Assembly: GCA_005878685.1 (NCBI GenBank)
Contig: VBLN01000193.1
Coordinates: forward strand, 1-10,281
Reading direction: 5' to 3'
DNA: 10,281 bases
Source: Deltaproteobacteria bacterium
GTDB lineage: Bacteria; Desulfobacterota; Binatia; UBA9968
In this document: piece after piece, positions 1-7,424 of the stretch
Numbering within the stretch: position 1 is the stretch's first letter
Layout: each line of letters opens with the position of its first letter
Made by a program: the position numbers and the translations under genes
The notes under the pieces: model-generated
Database searches by the model: none
Seen by the model: only the letters and a program-made list of their open reading frames with translations
What the model was told of the DNA's origin: nothing

Positions 1-51
1 TAAAGTTGCAAGTTCTATCAAATCCCGCAGCACGGCGATGCCAAGGCAACA

Positions 52-81
52 TTGACAGCGGAGAGTTGCGACGGGTAAAGT
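52..81 (+). promoter_or_regulatory. Candidate sigma70-type promoter for the permease gene
   Basis: A perfect TTGACA -35 hexamer (52-57) is followed after 18 bases by TAAAGT (76-81), which matches four of six positions of the -10 consensus. Transcription would begin near base 88 and give a leader of about 27 bases before the ATG at 115. The fit is by eye only, and no operator-like palindrome is evident around it. Confidence 0.4.
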
Positions 82-96
82 GCATCCCATTTGGGC

Positions 97-104
97 GGGA
101 GGAG
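97..104 (+). promoter_or_regulatory. Shine-Dalgarno box deciding the permease start
   Basis: GGGAGGAG lies 10 bases upstream of the ATG at 115. It makes that ATG a better start than the in-frame TTG at 91, which lies upstream of the box itself. The ATG start gives a protein beginning MFHSPWFVRKDLDGFFG, as expected for this permease group. Confidence 0.55.
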
Positions 105-114
105 ATTCTCTTCC

Positions 115-1634
115 ATGTTCCACTCTCCGTGGTTTGTGCGCAAAGACCTGGACGGCTTTTTCGGCCTGATGATCGATAACCTCATTCAGCTGATTCTCAT
201 TGTCAGCCTCTGCCGCGAGCTTATCCATCTTCCGGACTCCTATATCTTCGGACACATCCTGCCCGGGGCCGCAATTTCGATTCTCGTCGGAAACTTCTTT
301 TATGCCTGGCAGGCGAGACAACTCGCACGAGAAACCGGTAGAGAAGATGTAACCGCCCTTCCCTACGGGATCAACACCGTAAGTCTCTTTGCCTATATCT
401 TCTTCATCATGCTGCCGATCTATCGGGAGACCAAAGATCCGGTATGGGCCTGGAAAGTGGGTCTGGTGGCCTGCTTCCTGAACGGCGCGATCGAGATCGT
501 CGGCGCTTTCATCGCCGAGAGCGTGCGCCGGATGACCCCGCGGGCTGCGCTCCTCTCGGCGCTAGCGGGAATCGCCATTACCTTCATCTCCATGGACTTC
601 AGCTTCAGAATTTTTGACCAGCCTTTGATCGCCTTGGTGCCCATGGCGCTCATTTTTCTCTCCTACTTCTCGCACCAGAGATTCCCGCTCGGTCTCCCCG
701 GCGGTTTTGTCGCCATTCTCGTCGGGACGGGACTGGCCTGGGGGCTAAGGGCGATGTCTGGGAAACCGTGGAATGCCAGCTTTGGGGTCGCCCTACCGGT
801 ATTTACCGGCGACTCTCTTTGGGAAGCGCTTTCGCAGCCCGAGTTTATAAAATACATGTCCGTGATTCTTCCAATGGGAATCTTCAACGTAGTCGGATCG
901 CTGCAAAACATCGAGAGCGCCGAGGCAGCGGGAGATCGCTATCGGACCTTTCCATCGCTCATGGCGAACGGGGTCGGTTCTGTTGCGGCCTCATTGTTCG
1001 GCAGCGCTTTTCCCACCACGATCTATATCGGCCACCCCGGGTGGAAGAGGCTCGGCGCCCGCGCGGGTTACTCGGCGTTAAACGGCGTCTTTATAAGCTT
1101 TCTCTGCCGACCGGAACGATCCAATCGGTGCTCACCTTCATCCCGCTGGAGTCAGGCATCGGGATTCTCCTCTACATCGGTATCATCATCGTCGCCCAGT
1201 CCTTCCAAGAGACCCCAAAAGAACATGCCCCAGCAGTTGCCTTAGGACTTTTTCCTGCTCTGGCCGCATGGGGCCTCTTGATGGTGGAAACGGGTACTAA
1301 GGCTGCGGGAAAGACCCTTTATGAAACAGGACTCGGCTCTTTTGCCCAAAGCCTGGCGATATATGGAATGATCTCGCTTGAGCGGGGATTTATTTTTACC
1401 TCGATGATTTTGTCAGCCGTAGGCGTCTTCCTCATCGAGAGGCAATTCTTCCGTGCCGCCTGCTGGTCTTTGGCTGCGGCCGTTTTTGCCGCTATCGGAA
1501 TCATCCACGCTTATGACCTCACACCGGGTGGTGTGAACACCCGCTTCGGCTTTTTTGCAGCCCCGGAGTTCACGCTGAGCTATCTCCTTCTTTTCGTTCT
1601 CTTCTTAACTGTAGGCCTTTGGGCAAAAAGATAG
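115..1634 (+). pseudogene. Xanthine/uracil-type (NCS2-like) permease, frameshifted
   Basis: This is a polytopic inner-membrane transporter related to the xanthine/uracil (NCS2-like) permeases; the substrate cannot be told. The reading frame from ATG 115 is convincing to codon 331 (Cys, 1105-1107). It shows many hydrophobic segments, an ALPYGINT motif around residue 90, SLQNIESAEAAGDRY near residue 270 and IGHPGWKRLGARAGY near residue 310. After 1107 the family-like sequence continues one frame over, from Thr at 1110 (TGTIQSVLTFIPLESGIG) through several more membrane segments to the stop at 1632-1634. The two bases at 1108-1109 stand where a codon is expected, so one base is missing. As written, translation runs into unrelated sequence and stops at 1243-1245 (376 aa instead of about 506). 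The restored length is normal for a 12-14 TM carrier. It is probably a separate transcription unit from the men genes, because a hairpin with a T-run follows its stop. A sequencing error is a real alternative to a true pseudogene. Confidence 0.8.
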
Positions 1635-1707
1635 ACAAACTCCTTTCAAAAACTTCGTCTCAGCGGATTTTCAAGCGGATCAACCCGATTTGTCTGAGGA
1701 CTTTTTT
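1633..1707 (+). terminator. Hairpin plus T6: permease terminator or men leader attenuator
   Basis: GTCTCAG (1657-1663) can pair with CTGAGGAC (1694-1701, one bulged G), and TTTTTT (1702-1707) follows directly, as in an intrinsic terminator. The loop is long, about 30 bases. A competing pairing exists: AGACAAA (1633-1639, overlapping the permease stop) is the exact reverse complement of TTTGTCT (1689-1695). It shares bases 1694-1695 with the terminator stem, so the two folds exclude each other. The simplest reading is the end of the permease transcript. No folding energy was calculated. Confidence 0.45.
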
Positions 1708-1744
1708 CTTTGTATCCTATAGCCCGCGTGATAAGAAAAATTGA

Positions 1745-1750
1745 TATAAG
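1745..1750 (+). promoter_or_regulatory. Weak -10-like box ahead of menF
   Basis: TATAAG matches five of six bases of the -10 consensus and sits 21 bases before the menF GTG. No good -35 hexamer is visible at the usual distance, so this would be an activator-dependent or non-sigma70 promoter, or a chance match. The whole 1635-1771 gap is the only room for a men operon promoter in the window. Confidence 0.25.
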
Positions 1751-1761
1751 TTCTGCGCGGC

Positions 1762-1767
1762 GGAAGG
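1762..1767 (+). promoter_or_regulatory. Shine-Dalgarno box for the GTG start of menF
   Basis: GGAAGG lies four bases upstream of GTG 1772. It supports this GTG as the start; the next in-frame ATG is about 60 codons downstream, inside the conserved N-terminal domain. Confidence 0.5.
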
Positions 1768-1771
1768 TTCT

Positions 1772-3157
1772 GTGAAGCCAAAGACTGACCAAGCGATACA
1801 GACCAAGCAGATTCTTGCCGAAAAGGTCACTCGCCTAGCAGAGTCGGCTCAAGTCCGGAATTTCACAGGAAAGGCTAAGGTGCTTCGTCTCGAAGTCCCT
1901 ATATCCAGTACGGACGCCCTATCGTGGCTTGCGGTGCAGCCTGGGCTCATGAAATTCTACTGGGCCAACAGAGAAAGAAATCTCGAGACCGCAGCTATTG
2001 GACAGGCTGATAGGATCGTCTCCGACGGTTCTACCGACCATGATGCGCTATTTGACAGATTGACTCAGAAGCTTTCGTCGACGGATGGGGAGATCCGCTA
2101 CTACGGCGGCATGCGCTTTGATCTCCATCGCGTTGCAGACGGAGCCTGGAGAGCCTATGGATCCTATCGTTTTTTTCTCCCCCGTTTTGAACTCTGCCTG
2201 CGCGGCGGCAAGGGCTCTTTGGCCTGCAATCTGCGTCTCTCCAGAGGCAAAGCCTTTTCGCTTTCAACCATCCTTGCTGAATTGGATGCGCTGCTCTTTC
2301 CCAGAGCAGAAAGAGACGCGAAGATGCCTCGCTTGGTAAAACGAGAGGACACTCCCGACCGCGCCACCTGGGGACAAAATCTCAACCGGGCACTCGCCTC
2401 TTTAGAGCAAGGCGTATACACGAAAATCGTGCTGGCAAGAAAGTCTGCGCTGGAGTTCGACTCCAAATTAAATCCGTTTATCTTGCTCCGAAGCCTTAAG
2501 ACAGCGACGAAAGATTGCTTCCACTTCTGCTTTGTGCCTGAAACAGCAACGGCTTTCATAGGCGCATCGCCCGAGCGTCTCTATGCCCGCGATGGGCGCA
2601 ACCTCAAGACAGAGGCCCTGGCTGGAACCCGACCCAGAGGGAGTAACCGAAAGACCGATGAGCAGCTCGGCCAAGAGCTCCTTCAGAGTGAGAAAGATAT
2701 CAGAGAGCATCGATTGGTCGTGGACGGCATCCGAGAGGCCCTCTCCCCGCTTTGTCAGACGCTCCAAGCAGAGGACGGAGTGCGCCTGCTAAGACTTTCT
2801 CAGAGCCAACATTTGCTTTCCGCATTCCAAGCGAAGCTGAATGGCGGCATCACTGACGGCCAACTTCTCGGCCGCCTTCATCCTACACCGGCGGTCGGTG
2901 GCTATCCCACAACCAATGCCGTAGCCGAGATTAAGCGCTTGGAATCTTTTGATCGAGGTTGGTATGCTGGGCCGATCGGATGGGTCGGCCGAGATAAGGC
3001 GGAATTCGCCGTAGCCATCCGCTCCGGGCTGGTCGAGGAATCGAGGCTCTATCTCTTCGCCGGGGCCGGCATCGTCAAAGGCTCCACGGCGAAAGGCGAG
3101 TGGAACGAGATCGAAAATAAAATCAGCGACTTCATCAAAGTCTTAGCCGGCTCATGA
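1772..3157 (+). CDS. menF: Isochorismate synthase MenF
   Basis: This cytosolic enzyme isomerises chorismate to isochorismate with Mg2+, the first committed step to menaquinone. The 461-residue protein has the full two-part layout of long MenF/DhbC-type synthases: a variable N-terminal half (FYWANRE near residue 62, FFLPRFE at 134-140) and the chorismate-binding domain from about residue 197. Family landmarks are KIVLAR (218-223, with the lysine taken as the water-activating base), GASPERL (264-270), TEALAGTRPRG (280-290), KDIREH (308-313), HPTPAVGGYP (370-379) and GAGIVKGS (431-438). The acidic stretch around 443-448 supplies metal ligands in the family. The motif set and the cluster context favour isochorismate synthase over anthranilate or salicylate synthase. 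Translation starts at GTG with GGAAGG upstream. The stop overlaps the menD start as ATGA, so the two are probably translationally coupled. The frame is intact. Confidence 0.93.
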   Translation: MKPKTDQAIQTKQILAEKVTRLAESAQVRNFTGKAKVLRLEVPISSTDALSWLAVQPGLMKFYWANRERNLETAAIGQADRIVSDGSTDHDALFDRLTQKLSSTDGEIRYYGGMRFDLHRVADGAWRAYGSYRFFLPRFELCLRGGKGSLACNLRLSRGKAFSLSTILAELDALLFPRAERDAKMPRLVKREDTPDRATWGQNLNRALASLEQGVYTKIVLARKSALEFDSKLNPFILLRSLKTATKDCFHFCFVPETATAFIGASPERLYARDGRNLKTEALAGTRPRGSNRKTDEQLGQELLQSEKDIREHRLVVDGIREALSPLCQTLQAEDGVRLLRLSQSQHLLSAFQAKLNGGITDGQLLGRLHPTPAVGGYPTTNAVAEIKRLESFDRGWYAGPIGWVGRDKAEFAVAIRSGLVEESRLYLFAGAGIVKGSTAKGEWNEIENKISDFIKVLAGS

Positions 3158-4917
3158 ATCCAGGCGCGCCAAATCTCAACCAACTATGGGCCAACTTGCT
3201 CGTCGAGGAGCTGATCCGCAGCGGCATCGATTATTTTTGCTTAGCCCCGGGTTCTCGCTGCGCTCCACTGACGACCGCCATAGCTTCGTCCTCGCGGGCT
3301 AGGAACATCCTCCATTTCGACGAGCGCGGCGCCGCGTTCCACGCCCTAGGATATGGCCGGGCCACCGGACAGCCTGCCGTAATGATCACCACCTCCGGCA
3401 CTGCTGTCGCTAATGTCTGGCCCGCGGTCGTCGAGGCCTCCGAAGATCGGATACCGCTGATCGTCCTTACAGCGGACCGGCCGCCGGAACTGCATGACGC
3501 CGGAGCCAACCAGACCATCGATCAGGTCAAGATATTCGGCCCTTACGTGCGCTGGCAAAAGGATCTTCCCTGTCCGACTACTGAGATCGGGCCTGAGACG
3601 ATACTGACGACGGTGGATCAGGCTCTCCATCGCTCTCGTTGCTCGCCGCAGGGGCCGGTTCATCTGAACTGCATGTTCCGCGAACCATTAGCTCCAGCGA
3701 GTTCGGGGGAGGACTACGGAAATTATCTCTCAGACCTTGCGCGATGGGAGAAGAGCGGGAAACCCTACACGACCTACGCGCCGCCCACGCAGATGGCGAG
3801 CGCAAACTCCTTACTCGACTTGGCTCAAATGCTGAACAGCGCGGCTCGCGGGCTGTTGGTCGTTGGGGCGTTAAGAGACGGAGTCGTGTCAGAAGCGGTG
3901 CGGCGGCTTTCTGACAAGCTTGGCTGGCCTCTTCTGCCCGATATTGCTTCCGGACTCAGGCTGGGAGTCAACTCAACCCATACTATCGCCTATTACGACC
4001 ACATTATCGCTGCAAGCAGATTTGCTAGCGCTCACGCTCCCGATATTGTCCTTCATCTCGGTGGTCGCCTTACCTCCAGACGCCTGCTGGAATACATCGA
4101 GGGCTCCCGGCCAAGCGCCTATATCATCGTTGACGATCACCCCTTCCGCTATGACCCCGCTCACCTGGCAACATTGAAAGTCCAAGCATCCGTTGATTCT
4201 TTTTATGAGACTCTATCTTCTCGCTTAACCCCGCGGGTATGCTCGCCGTGGCTCGAAGACTGGCGCCGTGCTACCCGACTGGTGGATGAGGTCCTGACAA
4301 ACTTTCCAACAAGGAGCCCTACTTTGAGTGAGCCTCTCGTGGCGCGCTTGGTATCTCAGGAGATCGGCGCCGAGCGCGGCCTCTTCCTGGGTTCGAGCAT
4401 GCCAGTTCGGGATATGAATCACTTCGGCGCGCTAGGTGGACCATCCATACGAGTGGCCGCCAACCGTGGCGCGAGCGGAATAGGCGGCACGGTCGCATCG
4501 GCCACCGGTTTTGCTCGGGGCCTTAACCATGGTGTAACACTATTGATCGGAGACTTGGCATTGCTGCATGATCTCAATTCTCTATCTCTGACTCGGTCGC
4601 TTGATGCGCCCATGACCCTAGTCGTTCTCAACAATAACGGCGGCGGCATCTTTTCCTTTCTGCCAATTGCTCAGTTTGAAGATATCTTTGAGCGCTATTT
4701 TGGCACGCCACACAACCTCGACTTCGAGGGAGCAGCCCGAATGTTCGGCCTGGAATATGTCCGTCCGTCCTCAAAATTCGCATTCGTGGAGGCCTATAGG
4801 GCGGCAGCCAAAAAGCAGCAATCAACCCTGATCGAGGTTGTGACCCAGCGAAAGGAAAACTATGATCTCCACATAGCTCTCCAGAGAGAGATCTCGGCAA
4901 AGTTAAGCAGCGCGTGA
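3154..4917 (+). CDS. menD: SEPHCHC synthase MenD (thiamine-diphosphate enzyme)
   Basis: MenD decarboxylates 2-oxoglutarate on thiamine diphosphate and adds the resulting succinyl semialdehyde anion to isochorismate, giving SEPHCHC; it is cytosolic and Mg2+-dependent. The 587-residue protein has the three-domain ThDP layout. At the N-terminus are APGSRCAPL (31-39) and HFDERGAAFHALGYGRATG (54-72), with the conserved cofactor-activating Glu at 57, then TTSGTAVANVWPAVVEA (79-95), ADRPPELHDAGANQTIDQ (107-124) and GPVHLNCMFREPL (167-179). The C-terminal pyrophosphate domain has SSMPVRD (414-420), ANRGASGIGG (436-445) and the metal-binding GD...NNN signature (GDLALLHD from 466 to NNN at 493-495). 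Length is at the upper end of normal and the frame is intact. It begins inside the menF stop (ATGA) and ends 5 bases before menH. Confidence 0.95.
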   Translation: MNPGAPNLNQLWANLLVEELIRSGIDYFCLAPGSRCAPLTTAIASSSRARNILHFDERGAAFHALGYGRATGQPAVMITTSGTAVANVWPAVVEASEDRIPLIVLTADRPPELHDAGANQTIDQVKIFGPYVRWQKDLPCPTTEIGPETILTTVDQALHRSRCSPQGPVHLNCMFREPLAPASSGEDYGNYLSDLARWEKSGKPYTTYAPPTQMASANSLLDLAQMLNSAARGLLVVGALRDGVVSEAVRRLSDKLGWPLLPDIASGLRLGVNSTHTIAYYDHIIAASRFASAHAPDIVLHLGGRLTSRRLLEYIEGSRPSAYIIVDDHPFRYDPAHLATLKVQASVDSFYETLSSRLTPRVCSPWLEDWRRATRLVDEVLTNFPTRSPTLSEPLVARLVSQEIGAERGLFLGSSMPVRDMNHFGALGGPSIRVAANRGASGIGGTVASATGFARGLNHGVTLLIGDLALLHDLNSLSLTRSLDAPMTLVVLNNNGGGIFSFLPIAQFEDIFERYFGTPHNLDFEGAARMFGLEYVRPSSKFAFVEAYRAAAKKQQSTLIEVVTQRKENYDLHIALQREISAKLSSA

Positions 4918-4922
4918 CCTCG

Positions 4923-5776
4923 ATGACGGATCTTTGCAAGCTTCATTATCTCACGGCAGGGAATTCCAGTTCCCCGGCAGTTGTTTTCCTCCACGGTTTC
5001 TTAGGGAGGAGATCATCGCCGTCTTGTCCAAAGACTTCTACTGTGTGACACTGGACCTCCCTGGCCACGGGCAAACCAAACGGAACTCCAATCCCGACGC
5101 TTATTCCATAAAAGGCACCGCCAAGGCCCTACAGGCCACACTGGATAAGTTGGGCATTGCCCAATGCGCGCTCGTCGGCTATTCCATGGGCGGCCGGCTG
5201 GCGCTCTACCTAGCGATCATGTATCCACGGCGGTGGACTCGAATCGTCACAGAATCCGCCTCCCCAGGCATTGAAGGCGTTGCCGAACGAGCCGAACGGC
5301 AGAAGCTGGATAACAAGAGAGCTGAGGAGCTGAAGAGGGGAGATTTCGAAGGGTTTCTCCAGTCATGGTATCAACAGCCTTTGTTTGAATCTCTTAAGCG
5401 CGATCGAGCCAGATTCGACCGCTTGTTAGAGCGAAGAAGGAGCAACAATCCGATGGAGTTGGCCAAGTCCTTGAAGGGTATGAGCGCAGGAATCCAGCCG
5501 TCGCTTTGGAGCAGCCTTCCGCAATTGGAGATTCCGCTTCTGGTGGTGACCGGAGAACACGATGTCAAGTATCAAGCGCTAGCGAAGGAGATGGCGCGCC
5601 TATGCAAAACAGCCTCACTGGCAACTGTGGCCGGTGCAGGCCACAACGCGCACGCGGAAAAACCTGCACAATATGCGCAGCAATTGCGGCAGTTCTTAAG
5701 AGGAAAAACTGAGGTGAATGATGAAAAAGATCGAGTGGAAAGAAGTCGGCAAATTCACAGACATCAAATACCATAA
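4923..5776 (+). pseudogene. menH: SHCHC synthase MenH (alpha/beta hydrolase), frame-broken
   Basis: MenH eliminates pyruvate from SEPHCHC to give SHCHC. The start at ATG 4923, five bases after menD, reads MTDLCKLHYLTAG and then PAVVFLHGFLG (residues 18-28), the typical first strand and oxyanion-hole motif. This frame then loses similarity and stops at 5046-5048 (41 aa). One frame over, from GAG 5009 or ATC 5012, the hydrolase resumes: LSKDFYCVTLDLPGHGQT, nucleophile elbow GYSMGG (about 5177-5194), WYQQPLFESL, acid loop VTGEHDVKYQALA and catalytic His in GAGHNAHAEKP. Only five bases separate the Gly of HGFLG from the IIAVL strand, where MenH proteins usually have six or seven residues including a conserved Trp. 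About 13-16 bases therefore seem to be missing. The second frame also has no stop at the expected end and runs 59 bases into menB, to 5776. A true pseudogene and an assembly error both fit. All three triad residues lie in the second part. Confidence 0.83.
5711..5714 (+). promoter_or_regulatory. Shine-Dalgarno box choosing the menB start
   Basis: GAGG lies six bases before ATG 5721 and only three before ATG 5718 (tandem ATGATG). Spacing favours the second ATG, giving MKKIEWKEV. The box lies inside the end of the menH reading frame. Confidence 0.4.
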
Positions 5777-6520
5777 GGGCGAGGGAATCGCCAAGATCAC
5801 CATCAATCGCCCGCAGGTTCGCAATGCCTTCCGTCCTATTACGGTTGTGGAGATGATCGACGCGCTGTCCGATGCGCGCAACGATACGAACATCGGCGTC
5901 GTGATCCTGACGGGCGAAGGCAAAGAGGCGTTCTGCTCCGGCGGCGATCAGAGCATTCGCGGCCAGGCGGGCTATAAGGACGAGCACGGCACGGATCGAC
6001 TCAACGTGCTCGATTTCCAGAGGCAAATCCGCACTTGTCCCAAACCGGTGATTGCCATGGTCGCCGGCTACGCTATCTGCTCTGCGACCTCACTATCGCC
6101 GCGGACAACGCGACCTTCGGTCAAACCGGGCCGAGGGTCGGCTCCTTTGACGGCGGCTATGGGGCGACCTACATGGCCCGGGTCGTGGGTCAGAAAAAGG
6201 CCCGCGAGATCTGGTACCTCTGCCGTCAATACAACGCCCAACAGGCGCTGGACATGGGGCTGGTCAATGCCGTGGTTCCCTACGAAAAGCTTGAGGAAGA
6301 GACCGTGCAATGGTGCCGGGAGATTTTGGAAAAATCTCCGCTAGCGATCCGTTGTCTTAAAGCTGCTTTCAACGCCGACTGCGACGGTCAGGCTGGTCTT
6401 CAAGAATTAGCGGGCAACGCTACCATGCTTTACTATATGACCGAAGAGGCTCAGGAGGGACGAGACGCCTTCCTCGAGAAGCGCAAGCCAAACTTCTCTA
6501 AATTTCCCCGTCGCCCCTGA
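5721..6520 (+). pseudogene. menB: DHNA-CoA synthase MenB, frame-broken with lost oxyanion motif
   Basis: MenB is a crotonase-fold enzyme that cyclises o-succinylbenzoyl-CoA to 1,4-dihydroxy-2-naphthoyl-CoA. The first frame gives [32 protein letters not shown] (first oxyanion Gly region) and [21 protein letters not shown], ending at ATC 6075-6077. The family continuation resumes one frame over at about 6080: [35 protein letters not shown], the [14 protein letters not shown] helix, [26 protein letters not shown] and the C-terminal [12 protein letters not shown], to the stop at 6518-6520. Between Ile and CDLTIA the family has nine residues (GGGHVLH plus two hydrophobic); only five bases remain, so about 22 bases are missing, including the second oxyanion-hole glycine. 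As written, translation drifts into an unrelated tail and stops at 6344. The Gly in QTGPRVG (6128-6130) marks the bicarbonate-dependent, E. coli-like class rather than the Asp-containing mycobacterial class. Both halves are otherwise highly conserved, so a recent lesion or an assembly deletion is likely. Confidence 0.88.
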
Positions 6521-6539
6521 ATCATCGCTGAAAATCCCG

Positions 6540-7424
6540 ATGGCCCAATGGCAGCTCTCTACCTGGATCTTGGCCGCCCGACCGAAGACGCTCGTCGCTT
6601 CCATTTGTCCGGTCATGATCGCGACTGCCATGGCCTACGGCTCCCAAGGGCACCACTGGCCGTCGGCGCTCGCTGCCCTTCTCGGGGCAGTTTTGATTCA
6701 GATTGGGACTAACTTTGCTAACGACTACTTTGATTTCCAAAAAGGAGCCGACACGCCGCGGCGACTGGGTCCGGTACGGGTGACACAGGCGGGACTCATC
6801 TCTGCTGAGGAGATGAAGCGGGCGACAGCTTTGGTGTTTGGCTTAGCCTCCCTGATCGGCCTCTATCTAATCTGGCGCGGTGGCTGGCAGGTCCTTATCG
6901 TCGGCATCGCTTCGATCCTGGCGGGACTCTTGTACACCGGCGGACCTTACCCCCTGGGCTACCTCGGCCTGGGCGACTTTTTCGTTTTCATCTTTTTTGG
7001 ACCCGTGGCCCTGGTAGGCGCCTATTACGTTCAGGCGTTGGCGATCACGACTCCCGTCGTCATCGCCAGCCTGGCGCCCGGCTTTTTGATAACCGCCATC
7101 TTAGTCGTCAACAACCTGCGCGACATCGATGAAGATCGACAGACGGGCAAGAAAACGCTGGCGGTGCGGTTGGGAAGAAGCTTCACCCTGGGAGAATATC
7201 TCTTTGTCATTGGATTTGCCTCTCTGATCCCGGTTCTGCTTTACCTCCGCTCAGGCGAACATCCGGCTTCGCTGCTTTCCGTTCTCGTTATCGCCGCGGC
7301 CATTCCAGCTTTCAAGACCGCGTTCACTAAGACTGACGGCCCTTCGCTCAATCGCCTGCTCGCCCAGACCGGCGGACTCCTCACGATCTACAGCGTCCTC
7401 TTTTCGCTTGGGTGGCTCTTATGA
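6540..7424 (+). CDS. menA: DHNA prenyltransferase MenA
   Basis: MenA is an integral membrane enzyme of the UbiA superfamily that attaches the polyprenyl tail to 1,4-dihydroxy-2-naphthoate with loss of CO2, giving demethylmenaquinone. The 294-residue protein carries both Asp-rich Mg2+-diphosphate sites: NDYFDFQKGAD (61-71) and NNLRDIDEDRQTGKKTL (191-207). It also has the MenA-typical GPVRVTQAGLIS (77-88) and YTGGPYPLGYLGLGD (132-146). Eight or nine hydrophobic segments surround these loops, and length and motifs are normal. The start follows the menB stop by 19 bases, without a clear Shine-Dalgarno sequence. The stop overlaps the menC start as ATGA. Its place between menB and menC differs from E. 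coli, where menA lies away from the men operon. Confidence 0.95.
   Translation: MAQWQLSTWILAARPKTLVASICPVMIATAMAYGSQGHHWPSALAALLGAVLIQIGTNFANDYFDFQKGADTPRRLGPVRVTQAGLISAEEMKRATALVFGLASLIGLYLIWRGGWQVLIVGIASILAGLLYTGGPYPLGYLGLGDFFVFIFFGPVALVGAYYVQALAITTPVVIASLAPGFLITAILVVNNLRDIDEDRQTGKKTLAVRLGRSFTLGEYLFVIGFASLIPVLLYLRSGEHPASLLSVLVIAAAIPAFKTAFTKTDGPSLNRLLAQTGGLLTIYSVLFSLGWLL

Noticed and set aside
1..90. Minus-strand frame open from ATG at 90 to the left edge, and a plus-strand tail ending at 55-57
   Set aside because: Both are short, with no recognisable motif, and cannot be told from chance. The candidate permease promoter occupies the same bases.
1662..1680. Direct repeat AGCGGAT at 1662 and 1674, about one helical turn apart, as a regulator site
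   Set aside because: Only two seven-base copies, both inside the loop of the putative terminator; too little to call an operator.
1724..1760. CCGCG/CGCGG inverted repeat in the menF leader as a riboswitch or operator
   Set aside because: A five-base stem with a 27-base loop is expected by chance, and there is no conserved riboswitch core.
5001..5017. Programmed frameshift in menH, because an SD-like GGGAGGAG sits at the junction
   Set aside because: There is no slippery heptamer, and conserved residues are missing, not just the frame. A deletion explains both.
5565..6026. Minus-strand open frame of 153 codons opposite menH/menB
   Set aside because: It lies wholly antisense to strongly conserved coding sequence and resembles no protein family; it is a codon-bias shadow. 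The same holds for 2164-2559 (-).
5718..6520. menB halves as two separate working proteins
   Set aside because: The crotonase active site needs both halves plus the lost GGG motif. The second half has no convincing start with a ribosome binding site, and the first ends in an unrelated tail.
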